This document shows, piece after piece, positions 35,907 to 48,272 of a DNA stretch of 64,000 nucleotides. The translations under genes and the position numbers were made by a program. A model generated the notes under the pieces. The model had not been told where the DNA came from and did not search any database. It saw nothing but the letters and a program-made list of their open reading frames with translations. Within the stretch, counting starts at the first letter, position 1. The number at the start of each line of letters is the position of its first letter. Source of the DNA: Botryotinia globosa (Eukaryota > Ascomycota > Leotiomycetes > Helotiales > Sclerotiniaceae); contig RCSZ01000002.1 in assembly GCA_014898425.1 (NCBI GenBank), forward strand, positions 3,337,648 through 3,401,647. Direction: 5' to 3'.

Positions 35907-37522
35907 TTAAACTTTCTCCGTGATCTCTGCACTTGGGCGATGCTCTTTCATCAATTTGTCTCTTTGCAAGTGCTCCAACTCTTTAATCCTTCGTTCTTTA
36001 AGCTCCTGACAGAATACACTCCTTTCCCTAATACGATCACCCTTCCATGTAAACAATACCGGAATACCGCACATTAATAGGCTCAGAAATGCAAGCAGGC
36101 TGCTTGCCCATGGCACACCCAGTTTTGTATACATGGGCTTCGCTGCAAACGGCAACACCGCTCCAGCTAAGCTTCTACAGCAGCTCGATGCAGCCATGGC
36201 GCTCGCGGCGAAGACCTCATAAGCATCCGTCAAGTAGTTGACTAGAGCAATGAAAATCAATATAAACCCCATTCCAAATGGTATGCCGGCCAACATGGGA
36301 ACATAGAAAGGAATTGAGGCGCGGGATGTCCAACCTAACCAGAAAAGCGAAATAACGTAGAGTGGCCCCCCCAAAATCGCAAGTGGTAACCGCCGAGATT
36401 CTTCTTTTTCCGCCCAGGCTTTCTTAGATACTCGAGCTTTGTGCAAAAATGCATCCCACCAGAGAAATACGATGATAGCTAGAATTGCACCACCACCAAT
36501 GGGCAGGAACATAAGCCCGGACACGCCAGACGATTGACCATATATTCCTTCGAATATAATTGGATAAGCTTCAAAGTACATATAAAATATTCCATATGCG
36601 AGGGCGAGGTAGCTGCAAGCGGCCAAGACGATGAGCTCGAAGAAAAGCATGCGGATAGGTCGAGTGAGTGTCACAGTAATCATTTGTTTTAAGTCTTGCT
36701 TTTCCAATTCGATCGGCGCGATGATTTTGGAATCGCCTGTTTCTTTCCGCAACTGCTTTGCGCGTCTGAGAAGTAGAACCGGACCGTAGGTTTCTGGAAG
36801 AAATACAAGAGGGACCCAAGATGCACCAGCAACAATCAAGCCAATCCAGAAAGTCCAACGCCAGCCAAGAACAGGAGATATGAAGCCCGAAATTATTGGA
36901 GCCACTAGAGGACCTACACAAGTTCCTGCAGTGAAAATCGCCATGGCCCTCCCTCTTGTTACTGGATCCTTGTATATATCTGCATAGATACCTCCACTGA
37001 CGGATATGGGACTACTTGCATTGATACCTGCCAGGATACGAAATGCTAAGAGCCCACCCCACGTTGGTGTTAAGGCACAACCTAATGTAAAGGCAGTATA
37101 GCAGAAAAAGGTTGCCAGCATGATCGTTCTTCGTCCGAATTGTTCTGATAGTGGACAAAATAATAAAGGCCCAAGCACATATCCAAGGAGATACATCGAT
37201 ATTGGTAAGATTTCCGCATATTCTGATGTTATGTGGAAATGCGGAGCGATGAATGGAATCGCGTTCGAAGGCAGAGAAGAACCCATGGTACTGTTGATCA
37301 CCACAAGCATTCCTACAAGAACAATATAACATTTCCACCCCTATAATTTTACATCAGTCGATTCCTTTATTATAATCTACTGAATACCCATCAAATTTTC
37401 CAGCGAAAGATATGACGTACGGAAGACCAATTATATGGATTATCTGGATCGTCCTCTTCCCAATGTATTACATTTTTGCGCGTGCCCAAGACGCTGGATG
37501 CAGATGAATGTGGAAGAGACAT
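35907..37522 (-). CDS. MFS multidrug-type transporter, DHA1 (12-span drug:H+ antiporter) family
   Basis: Two exons (37522-37421 and 37340-35907) give 511 aa. Exon 1 supplies the N-terminal signature WEEDDPDNPYNWSS, and the splice runs into GWKCYIVLVGMLVVINSTMGSSLPSNA at TM1. Other hallmarks are PLSEQFGRR (motif A, between TM2 and TM3), GWRWTFWIGL, and LPETYGPVLLLRRAK ahead of the central loop. Twelve membrane spans are plausible, ending in a basic and acidic tail. The family exports toxins, fungicides or polyamines. The N-terminal methionine is uncertain because the frame stays open upstream without another ATG. It could serve either of the nearby oxygenase genes or be a general efflux pump. 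Confidence 0.9.
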
Positions 37523-38834
37523 ATGGTTGTCCCTCACCTCAAGATCATACCGTCTTTTCGCATCGTTATGATCAACTTCAGAGACTATTCGAGAAAGTCT
37601 ACTTTGATGTCTTTCTATATTGAAATTAGTATATCAGGTGCTCTATCCAAGGAGCCATATACGTGCCGATTGATGTAAAGTCCACTCCTGAATTACTGGC
37701 AGCTGTAACATTGTCGCTGAGTCCTGGTGAGCTGATAGCATTTCCATGATATGCGCTGGACATCTTCACTTTCACGGTTATCCTTATAAGACTGGATCCC
37801 CCTCAATTCTCTTCGCGATATCCTAGGCAACCTCAATGGAGTTGAAACTTCAGGAATACATTCAAAATTCGTACAGAGCTGAGGAAGAAAGTGAAATAGA
37901 ACTTCAATAAAAATAAAATAATGGTGAAATGTACGCAGTAAAAGAAAGGAACTTAGCTTGTGACATAGTATTTACCCGGAGATTAGACTTCATTGGACAT
38001 GCAATTTTGTATATGCCCATGATTAGATGGACCATTTGAAAAATAAATGGTCATTACTAGTTTGTAAAAGGACGAGGTCTTAACTTCTCTCCACTGTCAA
38101 ACTTTGGTGCGGGTCCACAGCATGCTACCAAGTCTAAATTATTGGTTGAAAGGAACGATGCTGGCGAGTCAACCGTAGGACTGCCCTTTTCAGCAATGTT
38201 ATGGCAAACGGCAGATCTCAAAGGGAATTCGTCAGCTTGGTGTATTTGGTGAAAATGCTCCAGGTCTTATGTAAAGTCTTGCTCCCAGAAGAGGGACGGA
38301 GACCGAACAAGTGTACATTCAACACTCCAGGACAGGAGGAACCAACCACAGCATCTGTTCTTTAATTGACGTACTGACTAGGATCACTAAGTGGATAAGG
38401 GTGGTTCTGCAAAAGTGTGGAAGCTGGATCTTGTCGGCAGATGTTGTCGGATGAGCTGATCGAGTAGGAGTCTATGTGACATGACTCCGTATGCCACTCA
38501 ACTCTCCCGAGCCATTTGTTGTGATTGGGTCACCGCGTGGAACATGTTATGGAGCTTGGATGGATCCTTTGTATGTTCCTATGAAGATTATGCCTCTTCC
38601 GAAGTATTGCCTCTTCCGAAGTATGAGGTGAGGTCTTTTGAAAGGCATCAAGAGCGCTTTTGGGGGGAGGTAGGTATGAGTACCATTTTTTCATTTGAAA
38701 ATTCTTGGCACTTTTTAGATCAATTCTTTCTTAGTCAGCATTCCAAAAATCCCAAAAATTGAAGAAATCCGCCCTTTTGCCCTTTGGAAGAGGCCTGCGT
38801 TGTGTATGAGCACGACGCACCCTGTTTCGATACT
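37523..38834. other. Intergenic with a 17-bp tandem duplication
   Basis: No gene is supported. TGCCTCTTCCGAAGTAT is repeated exactly in tandem at 38,591-38,607 and 38,608-38,624, a likely recent slippage or regulatory duplication. Confidence 0.5.
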
Positions 38835-39464
38835 CTATGTTTCCAGATTGATACTTCGACCAAATCTAGCATATAATTCCACCTTCAGTTGTGTCATCTC
38901 CTCCCTAATTATGCTAAGCTTTTCTTCGACCATTGTTACTTCCTCCTCAATGTTCTCAGTTGACTTTGTGAGGAGTTCTTGGACTTCGGGTAGCGGTAAC
39001 GAGATAAATGAATCTCCGATTTTGTAACTTCAAGATGTTAAGTCAGTATGCTTCGACGCATGGTGATTCTGTCAATAAGGGAGAAGGTATTTCGTACGGT
39101 ATCATGTCATCTTCATCTGCCAACTCAAGTTCCCCCGATACGTCGTCCAGGTCTTCCTTTTCTTTCTGTATGACAAGAGGATTAGAAGAGCATTCGTCGC
39201 AGATTAATTATCGCAGTATTTTAGTCGCGGTCGCGCGAGACTCGATTTTACTGACATGTTTTGACTTCAAGTCATCCTCCAGTCCAATTTCCCGTTGATG
39301 TAAACGACTGAACCGATTGATTTTGTCTTGATCTTCTCTTCGTACTTCGACCTCATCTGCGCCAACTGCTGCTTCATCTTCTTTTGATAACTGAGCTGTG
39401 AAGTTAGAAGATGTACTCAAGAAAACAATCTGTGAAGCGGAAATATTACCATACGGCGTTGCAT
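38835..39464 (-). CDS. gim3: Prefoldin subunit 4 (Gim3)
   Basis: Four exons (39464-39450, 39390-39256, 39165-39098, 39027-38835) encode 136 aa, the family's usual length. The five-residue first exon MQRRM joins LSKEDEAAVGADEVEVRRED. The first coiled coil (QDKINRFSRLHQRE), the central beta-hairpin part IPYKIGDSFISLPL and the second coiled coil (EEKLSIIREEMTQLKVELYARFG) follow. The ending YARFGRSINLE is characteristic. Prefoldin is a cytosolic hexamer that hands nascent actin and tubulin to the CCT chaperonin. Because of the tiny exons, an automatic caller could easily miss or truncate this gene. Confidence 0.92.
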
Positions 39465-40895
39465 GATTGCGGTTGTAATGTTGTGGAAAAATTCCCAGAG
39501 ACACCTGCTCGCTGAGTCTGTGAAATATCGATAGCTAGAGGGTTATGTCAGGACCAGGTAGACTTTCCAGTCGCCATCAGGCGTGGGGTGGGGAAGGAAG
39601 GCTTGGGGTTCTCACAGCCTCGAAAGCTTGAACATTCGAACCTTAAATCTCAGGTGTAAACTCCATGTCTCGATTTTACTGAAGAGACCTCGGGACCTCT
39701 TTAATGTTAACAGCAATATAATATATCTATGCTATTCGCTTCATTTCCCCGTCACATTTATTTCCAGTAACAAACCAAAAAACATACCAAGTGGTATCGA
39801 AGCATCTAATGCAAATGTCAGTTACGTATCTGACTATAAATCAACTACAAACATCCCTTGATGATCGTTTCATATCTAGTCTCTTCACTTCATTCTTTTG
39901 TACCTGGGTTCCTGTCATCGTTACTTCACTTCCAGGACAGCTTTGCTTTGATATCAGCTGTTGTCTGTCTATTTGTCGCTCTTTCTCGCTTTTTGTGGAC
40001 AGTAATTCAGCTCGAGATACACCAATCTTTTGTCAAGTACGATGTGGCTACATAGACCTGTTTCTGGTCCATTCTAAATTGGCAATATCACAACCTAATT
40101 GCAAATTGGACGTCAGTTGCGTGTTTATCTCATGCGCTGCCTTGATCATCTTGCCCAATGGATTACCGAACATGATGCCCACAAGCATAAAACTATGATG
40201 GCGTAATATGTATTGCGATATTGGATGATAGTCTGCCCTAGGGAATAGGGGCGATTGAGCCACGATCTACCCCCAGCAAAGAATAACAAGTCTTAAACAA
40301 GTCTTGGCCATCATATTGCTCTGTCGAACAGAGCCACCTTGAACCTCCTTCAATCTTTTAGGCAGTTGTTACTTCATCAAGCGTGTGATAAGCAGTGATA
40401 TATCTGACCATGGGTCTTTGCTTCATGTTAGAATTTTGAATGTTCACACGACAATTTACAAGCGTTACAATCTCCATGGTTGCCGGTGTTCTCAGCAATA
40501 TGTTTCTCCAATGACATATCTGATTCAAAAGTCAACGATTGAGAGTATTTGAAGTATTAGAATTGTGCGTAGTCCTTGAAACATTGTCTCAGATCTGTCG
40601 GTATCAACCTTTCATTATTGCGAAAGAAGTGTCTCAACTTTAGCAGATATTTGTAGCTGAACGTCACACATCTGTCTTTGATCAGGGAAATTAAGGGTTG
40701 GTTCAGAATAACTCGAAATAATTTTTTTCTCAAAATTTTATTATGACTTTCTGTTTTATTGATATATAATATGTTTTACTTGCCGTTCTGCACGAGTCTT
40801 TTCCACAAAAGGAAGTGAAATCTATTTGATATAAAATCATACAGAATTCAAAGATACCTTTACTTTTCTTTCCTGATAATATTACAGCTTTTGAA
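39465..40895. other. Intergenic, no supported gene
   Basis: Several short overlapping frames without domains. The sequence before 40,896 becomes AT-rich and is the likely promoter of the next gene. Confidence 0.4.
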
Positions 40896-42549
40896 ATGAC
40901 AAGACCGACATCTCAATTGTTCCAACAGGTGCGTATTAGGCCAGAGGCCGGGAGCCATCAAATTGTTCAGGAGTGTAGCATCGAAGAAAGTGCACATGTC
41001 CAAGAGCAAGAAAAGTTTGAAGAGAGTTTACTGCAGAGATGTCCTGCCTATCTTTGGCCTGGGAATTCTTACCAACAAGGGTGTCCCCGGCCCATTTTGA
41101 TCAAAAAGAAGCACCAAAAACAACTAGAGAACTTGCATGAGGCATTGACTATAGCAATCACGGATATTGTCGAGAGATGGTGGACCGACCAAGATGCACA
41201 ATTTTATGATCGCATGCCTCTCGAACGACAAGAGGAAAGTCTTTTACGTGTGAGTTTGCCAGCCTACTAATGCCAGCCAATTGGATTCCAGTTTCCCCTA
41301 GTATTCTGATGGCTAATGACTCTTCAATTAGTGGATGGAAGCTCAAGTGATCGACAAGAAGCTCCCGATGTATCGCGAGTGTCGGGGTTCGTGGCGGCCA
41401 GACTTTCTTGTCGAAGACATGCTGGACGAGAATGGTGAAGCAATGGAAAACTACCGTATAACTGAGATCAATGCCCGCTTCTCATTTAATGCTTTCTTCC
41501 ATTCAATTTTTGGATACGAAGGCGTGGAAGACATGGGAGCTAGAATGAACGGATTGAGGTGTGCAACAGACCCAACAAAGGTAAACATTTCTGAAAGCCC
41601 CGGAGAGACAGTACAAAACATGAAGTGAATTATTTCTAACATTTGGTAGTTACTTGACGGATCCATCAGTCTCTTCCAGACGGAAGTTCCATTGCACATT
41701 CTCAAGGGTAAAGAACCAGGTATGGACATCCATATGCTTCTTCATGTTGTTCAACAGCGGTTCGGTTTCAGACCCAGAATCATCACTCCGGCACAGCTCA
41801 GGCTCTTCCCTCTTGATAATGGTAGTGGATATAAACTTTGTTGCTTGGTGGGGCAGAATGAAGAGATCTCCTCTTTAGCCTGGAGGACCAATATTGGCGA
41901 AGTCGTGGAGGAAATCCATCAGGTCGGCCTTGAGCTACATCAATCAGAGCTACTTGCCCTAAAGCCGGAGATGCTGCGTCAGATTAGTCTCCGTTGTTTC
42001 AATGACTTCCGTTCAATCTTTCTGACACATGACAAGCGAATGCTCGGTATCTTGAAGCAAGAGCTGGCTTCGCTGGTTTCGCGATGCGTGATCACTCGTA
42101 CACAAGCACAGATTTTAGATCAAGGAATCGCGGATACCTACCTTCCTGGATCAAAAGAACTGGAAAGAGTCTTTTGCCTTGCACAGCAGTTTCCCGATTT
42201 ACGAAATGAATTTATTTTGAAGCCAATTCGTAGTGGCAAAGGAGCAGGAATTGTGTTCGGTGACGAATTCACAGTCGAAGACTGGATCTCCGCCTTGCAG
42301 CTTCAACGGAGCACTCAGATAATATCGGGTGTTACCTGCGTAGTGCAGCGCCGCATTACTCCAAGACTCTACAGTCTTGTTCTGAACTCTTCCGATGTTC
42401 GTGTTCAATATCCCCTCATCGGAACATTTTTTGTCGTACACGGGAGATTGCTCGGCCTTGGTGCATGGCGCAGTAGTCCTGACAAGATCTGTGCTGTCAG
42501 TCATGGTGGAGCCTGGATTCTCTCAGTCATTTCTCAAGATGAAATTTAG
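40896..42549 (+). CDS. Unknown protein with ATP-grasp-like motifs
   Basis: Three exons (40896-41249, 41332-41580, 41650-42549) join without a phase problem to give 500 aa. I do not recognise the family with certainty. Two stretches look like ATP-grasp elements. ITEINARFSFNAFF (about 161-174) has the acidic/Asn pattern of a metal-binding site. FILKPIRSGKGAGIVFG (about 390-405) looks like the ATP-binding lysine and glycine loop. A third stretch, GTFFVVHGRLLGLGAWRSS, lies near the C-terminus. In canonical ATP-grasp enzymes the metal-binding E/N pair follows the lysine loop; here it precedes it, so a circular permutation or a different fold is possible. No signal peptide or membrane span. It is convergent with a TauD-type oxygenase gene 1.2 kb away, and an MFS gene follows, suggesting a ligase in a small biosynthetic cluster. 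That role is inference. Confidence 0.55.
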
Positions 42550-43771
42550 TTCTTTTGTAGCTTATATTTTGTTATCTTTATTACTTGAATAATTGGTCCT
42601 AATTCTTTTTCGGGTCGTTTCAAATCCCGTTTACTGCCAGCTCTGAACTTTGATCTACAATACTGTCACCGTTCAGTTCACAGGGAGACTGTGAGGAGTA
42701 TGAGATCATCCAATTTACACATTGTGAGTAGCTCAATTATTGCTTGGTTAATTCATTGGAGGTAGAGGAGGACCTGCATATCATTTCCGCGATATTAGAA
42801 GATTTTGAGGTCTTGAAATATGTAATATGTATCTTGCTGCGAGATGATGTCGCAGACAAAATTAAAACATGCTACAGAGCACACAGTACTGCTGAAGTGT
42901 ACAGAATGTGTACAACTTACAAGAAGAGGCTGATATCCGGCATCCACTGTCATTGATCCACCTTATTATTCACTGTTACATATATTCCGAAGAAAGTGTG
43001 ATTTCAGATACAAATCTGAGTTTCATTCAGCAGGTCATACTGCTTCCAGGAAAGTTTTACTTTCACAATGGAAGTCTCCATTAAAGAGATTCAATTGCAT
43101 GAGAAATCTCAATTCCAATGTTGCAATATCGGGAAGAAATGAAATCTAGAAATTTGAATGTCTTGGAAACCTTTCAAGATGAAAATGACCTTCAAGCTTC
43201 TGCTAAAAATTTCAAGATTGTAGAATTCGAATGATGAGCCTCTCTTCGATCTTTAATGAAGCTGTTGTACGGTGCAATAATAACGTGAATAACCCGAATG
43301 ATCTAGAAAATCAAATTTGACATTATTAGTAACAATTCACTAAATAATAACCGTAGAATGATTCAAACCGGTAGAGGTCCAAGTTCACAACCCGAGCCCA
43401 CTTTTTGATGATTGTCGTGCTTTTAGTCTAAATATATGGTATAATTCTTTACTAAATTTTCTGACAAAATTTGATGACATTTCAGTATCCGAAACATGAT
43501 TTTTCTCGGCTCTATAATATGATCACGCACAAAGTAAGACAACGCAGACTTCCAAGGTTTGTTTGTATGCCAACTATAACCTGAAAGAACTGATATATTA
43601 TGTAAGCATGTAAATTAGGGAAGTGAGAATGAACAGGAACAAAATTCACTGATCAGTCTCAAGTATGGTGTGGTTGTTGTGCAAGATATAGGTATACACA
43701 GCTGGAGTGATAAGGAACTACCAGTATTGGTTATAGGATGAGATAGTGAATTGTTATTACGGCAAGAAACC
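42550..43771. other. Intergenic between convergent genes
   Basis: AT-leaning DNA with no supported coding sequence or RNA. It holds the 3' flanks of the plus-strand gene ending 42,549 and the minus-strand oxygenase ending 43,772. Confidence 0.4.
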
Positions 43772-44744
43772 TTATTGTTTCAAAGATCCGAATGGCCTCG
43801 CATCCCATCGGACACGCCGGAGATGACGATTGGGGTCTTTAACCTCATTTCGTGAATGTAGCCATCGCCGGTTATCCATCATAATAATTGATCCCCTAGG
43901 GAGATTTTGGGGGGTCAAGTTGATGGTACATTCCTGAGCTGCTTTATCATACAAAATTGCTTTCAGTTCATTCAAGGCCTCAGCAGCCTCCGGAGTCAAC
44001 GGAGTTGTGATATCTTCCCGGAAACGTAGTTGATTCCCACCACCTGCTTCACGTCCCATCTGCAGTAGGTTTCCTACAATAAACTGCTCATCGCTCTTTT
44101 TTTGAAATTCAGGGGGAACGGCGATCATATAATTGGGGCTGGTAAGCCACGTTCGCGCGTGGGGTGAGAGTAAAGCGAGGAGTCGATCGACGCCCAATAA
44201 TGACAATGTCCCACCGCCGAAGCGATCTGGTTGAAGGACTTGGAGTGCAAAATAACGAGGCGGATGACTTTCATAACTGCAATCCGTATGCCAGTCAAAG
44301 CAAGACATCGTCTCCGAGCGAGCTTGGTGTCCATGACTTTGAACACTGCCTGGAGAGGGCCTAACATCCCAAAACCACCCGCGCTCGGCGCTGTGGTTTA
44401 TTGGAAGGCCATGGTTGTGCTTCTTATTGAGATTACGAATTAGATCTTGGAGATAAGAGCTTTTCTCATCCTCGAATCCTAACTGCAATTGCACTACCCC
44501 TCTTGTTTCCAGACTATCATGTATGGCTCTCAAGTGAGATGGTTGGAAGGCCGAGCCTAATTTGGAAACTTCAATCAAGGTAATGGGGCTGGAAACTTCA
44601 TGGTGCCCTTTTCACAGTTAGTAATATGAAATTATAAGGTCGGTTAAGGGGATTAAGACAAGGCATACTAATAGGTAAAGCTGTGGCAAAATGACTGGCT
44701 GTTGCCTGGGTTGCTGTATGACCAGCACGAAGAAGTCGCTGCAT
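43772..44744 (-). CDS. TauD/TfdA-type 2-oxoglutarate/Fe(II) dioxygenase
   Basis: Two exons (44744-44669 and 44607-43772) give 303 aa. Exon 1 (MQRLLRAGHTATQATASHF) is joined as LPI|RHHEVSSPITLIEVSKLG; the intron has GTATGC, a CTAAC branch point and AAAAG. The cupin core has the iron ligands His132 and Asp134 (FDWHTDCSYE) and distal His276 (RRWLHSRNEV). The 2-oxoglutarate arginines lie in HLRRVRWD near the C-terminus. The region RFGGGTLSLLG also fits. Known relatives hydroxylate or desaturate amino acids, taurine-like compounds or peptidyl units. The N-terminal basic Arg/His/Ala/Thr stretch might be a weak mitochondrial signal. It sits between the ATP-grasp-like gene and an MFS gene. Confidence 0.88.
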
Positions 44745-45680
44745 GATGTGAGAAAACTACTATTGCTTTAGAAGGTACTAAGAAAGGAGGAAGCGACGGT
44801 ATTGTCAGTTTCCTTCACTTTAAATAATGCTCACAAGGGGACGGACTCATCATCACTAATTCCAAAAAATTCTCAACTCAATGTTCTCACCAATTACGAA
44901 TTACTGAACGTTTCACAACTAAGGTTAAGGTAATTGCTACGCCGCCGGATTTGACTGTCAGACTTCATTTCGGGTTCGTAGCTTGAAGATTCAACACAAG
45001 CAGCCATGTTCATGAGATCTTGTCACATGATATACTCCATTTGGATATTGAAAATCCACTTTTTGGGAGAAATTGCATGGTATAGATTGATGAAAAAGAC
45101 ATTTTGAGAATTTCGGTCGATCAATGAGGCGTTTGTATGGGTTTTCAGCTGGAGGCATCATACCATGCATCACTAAATTGAGACTTGTACGCATGCTCCC
45201 AGGACCCAGGCTAAGCTTTGTATCGGACTAAGATACTTTCAGCAAGCAAAGAGATTCACATGAGTCAGGAAAGTAATAGTACCTTCAGATTTGCGTAGCT
45301 AGAAATAGCGGTAATACTCAATTTGTGTGTAAAATAACAAAAAGTAATGAACACATAACTCGTCAGTACCGTAACTCAAAACGTATTGTTCTGCATCATT
45401 TTCATACACTTATGTGCCAAGTAATATGGTGTATTCACCTGAAGTAAACTATGGCTCGATGTCGCACAGAAAATGTTTCAACAGCGACGATCCATTGAAA
45501 CCATCCTCGAAAGTTATTTCTGTGGAATGTGATGCCAACAACAACACTTACTATCCACGACTCCGGTCCTTGAAAGATATGTAGATCCAACAGATGGAGT
45601 CGAGCATTGTTTTAAACATCGACTCGTGTCATTTCCGCAGAATCTAATCGCTCATCACAACTTCAAATCAACTTTTCGTT
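44745..45680. other. Divergent promoter region of the oxygenase and MFS genes
   Basis: About 0.94 kb with no gene. The oxygenase starts leftward and the MFS gene starts rightward, so elements here could control both. No motif strong enough to name was seen. Confidence 0.45.
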
Positions 45681-47212
45681 ATGCCTGATTATTCTGAAAA
45701 GTCTTTACCCATAGGTTACAAATGGCGTTCATCCAAATGGTTCACCCTCTCAACCATCGCAATCGCGTTGTTTGCGGGTCTGTCTATTTCACCCCTTCTA
45801 GTCACATTTAAGATTAAACTAATACTGAACAGAAACTTTCCTGTATGGATTCCTTGTCCCAATTCTGGGGTATATGCTTGAGGAGCGTCTCCATGTAGAT
45901 CAATCTCAAATTCAGATATTCACATCTGCCGTACTTGCTCTCCATGGTGCGCTCGCCATGCTGTCCAGTCCCATAATTGGCCATTTTGCAGATAAGAGCC
46001 CGAACCGCAAGTTCTGGCTATTATTTTCTCTTTTATGGTGTGGCATCGGCACTTGTATGGTAGCCATCACTTATTCAGTCGCCATGCTGTTCATAGGGCG
46101 TGCAATGCAAGGAGTGGCTGGGTCTGCTGTATGGATCATTGGCTTTGCAACTGTTGCAAGCGTCTACGGAGAGAACGAGCGAGGGTTTGGATTGGGTATG
46201 ATGTCATCATTTGCTAACACGGGGACAATCGCTGGACCTGCTGTATCTGGTTTACTTTTAGAGGTTGCAGGGTACTGGGTGACATGGTCCGTTCCGCTCG
46301 TGATTTTAACAATTGACCTTCTCGCACGTATGATTATGATAGAGGCCTCGGATACAACTTCCAATTCGACTCCGGATAGTAATCCAGAGATGACGGGTTT
46401 ACTTCCTGCAAGAGGGGATGATCAAGATACGTCCGGAGCTGGAAGATTCTGGAGAATAATGCTGACTGATGGTCGTGTCGTTACCTGTTTATTGATGACA
46501 ATTACGAGTACAGCTGTGAGCACAAGCTTTAATGCCACTCTTCCTCTGCAAGTTCTAGAGATGTATGGATGGGGCCCTAGTATTGCTGGACTCCTCTTTG
46601 TCGGCCTGGTAGTCCCTGGACTTGTCATTGGCCCCCTAGCAGGCTGGGTTCGCGACCGATTTGGAGCACGAATTCCTGCTGTCTTTTGTTCTATCATTCA
46701 GGCAATATTTCTGGGACTTTTAGGTACTTCTGGTAGCCAGCCTGGAGGTGGTGCGCTCTACATAGCGTCGATCATAATTATAGGTGGCCTGCGACCATTT
46801 GTATCTGGCAACGCACCTGCTGAGTTGGTTGGTACGTCAGATTCATATTCCCACGATGTGACTATTATGACTGTTATGATAACAAGCAGGACCTTTAGCT
46901 GCTGGAAAAGCACTTCAAAAAAAGACACCCCTTGCTTTTGGATCCCAAGGGTGTTTGTCGCGCGTATTCTCCATGCTCGATGCTGGTGCATCTCTTGGGA
47001 TGACGTTGGGTCCTATTATAGGCGGTTCTTTCAAGGAATTGATCGGGTACCGATATATGAACTGGATCTGGAGTAAGATGTCTGTGCTCACTTTATTGAG
47101 TCGCTAATGAACAACGATAGGCTTCTTGTATCTCATGATTGCCGTTCTTGCTCTGTTCTTTCTTGAACATAAAGAGAAAGATGAAAGGCTTGACTTTGAG
47201 GAGAGGATCTAA
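45681..47212 (+). CDS. MFS transporter, DHA1/vesicular-amine-like
   Basis: Four exons (45681-45777, 45833-46831, 46890-47072, 47121-47212) give 456 aa. Exon 1 ends in the first helix, and the splice gives ETFLYGFLVPILGYMLEERL. Motif A occurs as GHFADKSPNRKFW. Motif C-like PAVSGLLLEVAGYW marks export in antiporters. The central loop is Asp/Ser/Thr-rich. The second half has GPLAGWVRDRFGARIP, then ELVGPLAAGKAL and MLDAGASLGMTLGPIIGG. The acidic/basic tail ends FEERI. This subgroup exports drugs or amines. It is divergent from the TauD-type oxygenase and is the natural exporter candidate for the three-gene cluster. A hairpin element lies 190 bp past the stop codon. Confidence 0.88.
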
Positions 47213-47402
47213 CAAAAAAAGTCTACACCAGAATAAGACGCCGGGGAATTTTTTTTTTTTGCTTGGAGATAGCTGAAGACAGCCCAGGACGTGAAGTTAG
47301 AGCTACTTGAATTTAGCCTCAGGTCCACCCCACCCATCATGGTGTGGCTTAGCACGAAATATTAATACCTTAGTGGAGCTATGCGTAACCGTTTTTATAT
47401 GG

Positions 47403-47493
47403 TATACAGAAAAACTTGGCTATACCGGACTGGGATATACCGGATTTGATTGGTCGAAAATCTCAGTCCGGTATAACCAAGTTCTTCTGTATA
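47403..47493. repeat. Near-perfect 30-bp inverted repeat (hairpin mini-element)
   Basis: The left arm 47,403-47,432 and the reverse complement of the right arm 47,464-47,493 agree at 28 of 30 positions. Both mismatches are transitions. Arms contain TATACCGGACTG, and the 31-bp loop repeats ATACCGG once more. RNA or single-stranded DNA from here would fold strongly. It lies 190 bp downstream of the MFS gene and may be a tiny foldback transposon or a structured 3' element. Confidence 0.75.
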
Positions 47494-47748
47494 TATTATG
47501 TATATACGAGCTTTTTCTTGGCCCTTCGGGGGTAAAAATAACAATGGGCTCGCTGACGCTGCCTGTAGTTATTTTTCATGTCTTTCAGAATCTATGTCTA
47601 TACTTGTACTGCGTACCTTTTAGAATCCTAAAAATAAATAAGATTTATATTCTTTAAAATGTAAATTTTGAAGCTATTCAGAGATTGTAAGCTTTTGAGG
47701 TCGTGGTCTGTACACCGGTCTAGGTGGAGTATATTCAACTTTCAACCC

Positions 47749-48272
<524 letters not shown>

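Noticed and set aside
43772..44578. Single-exon start of the TauD-type gene at a TTG codon
   Set aside because: TTG is not a usual nuclear start; an upstream exon with ATG at 44,744 splices in frame.
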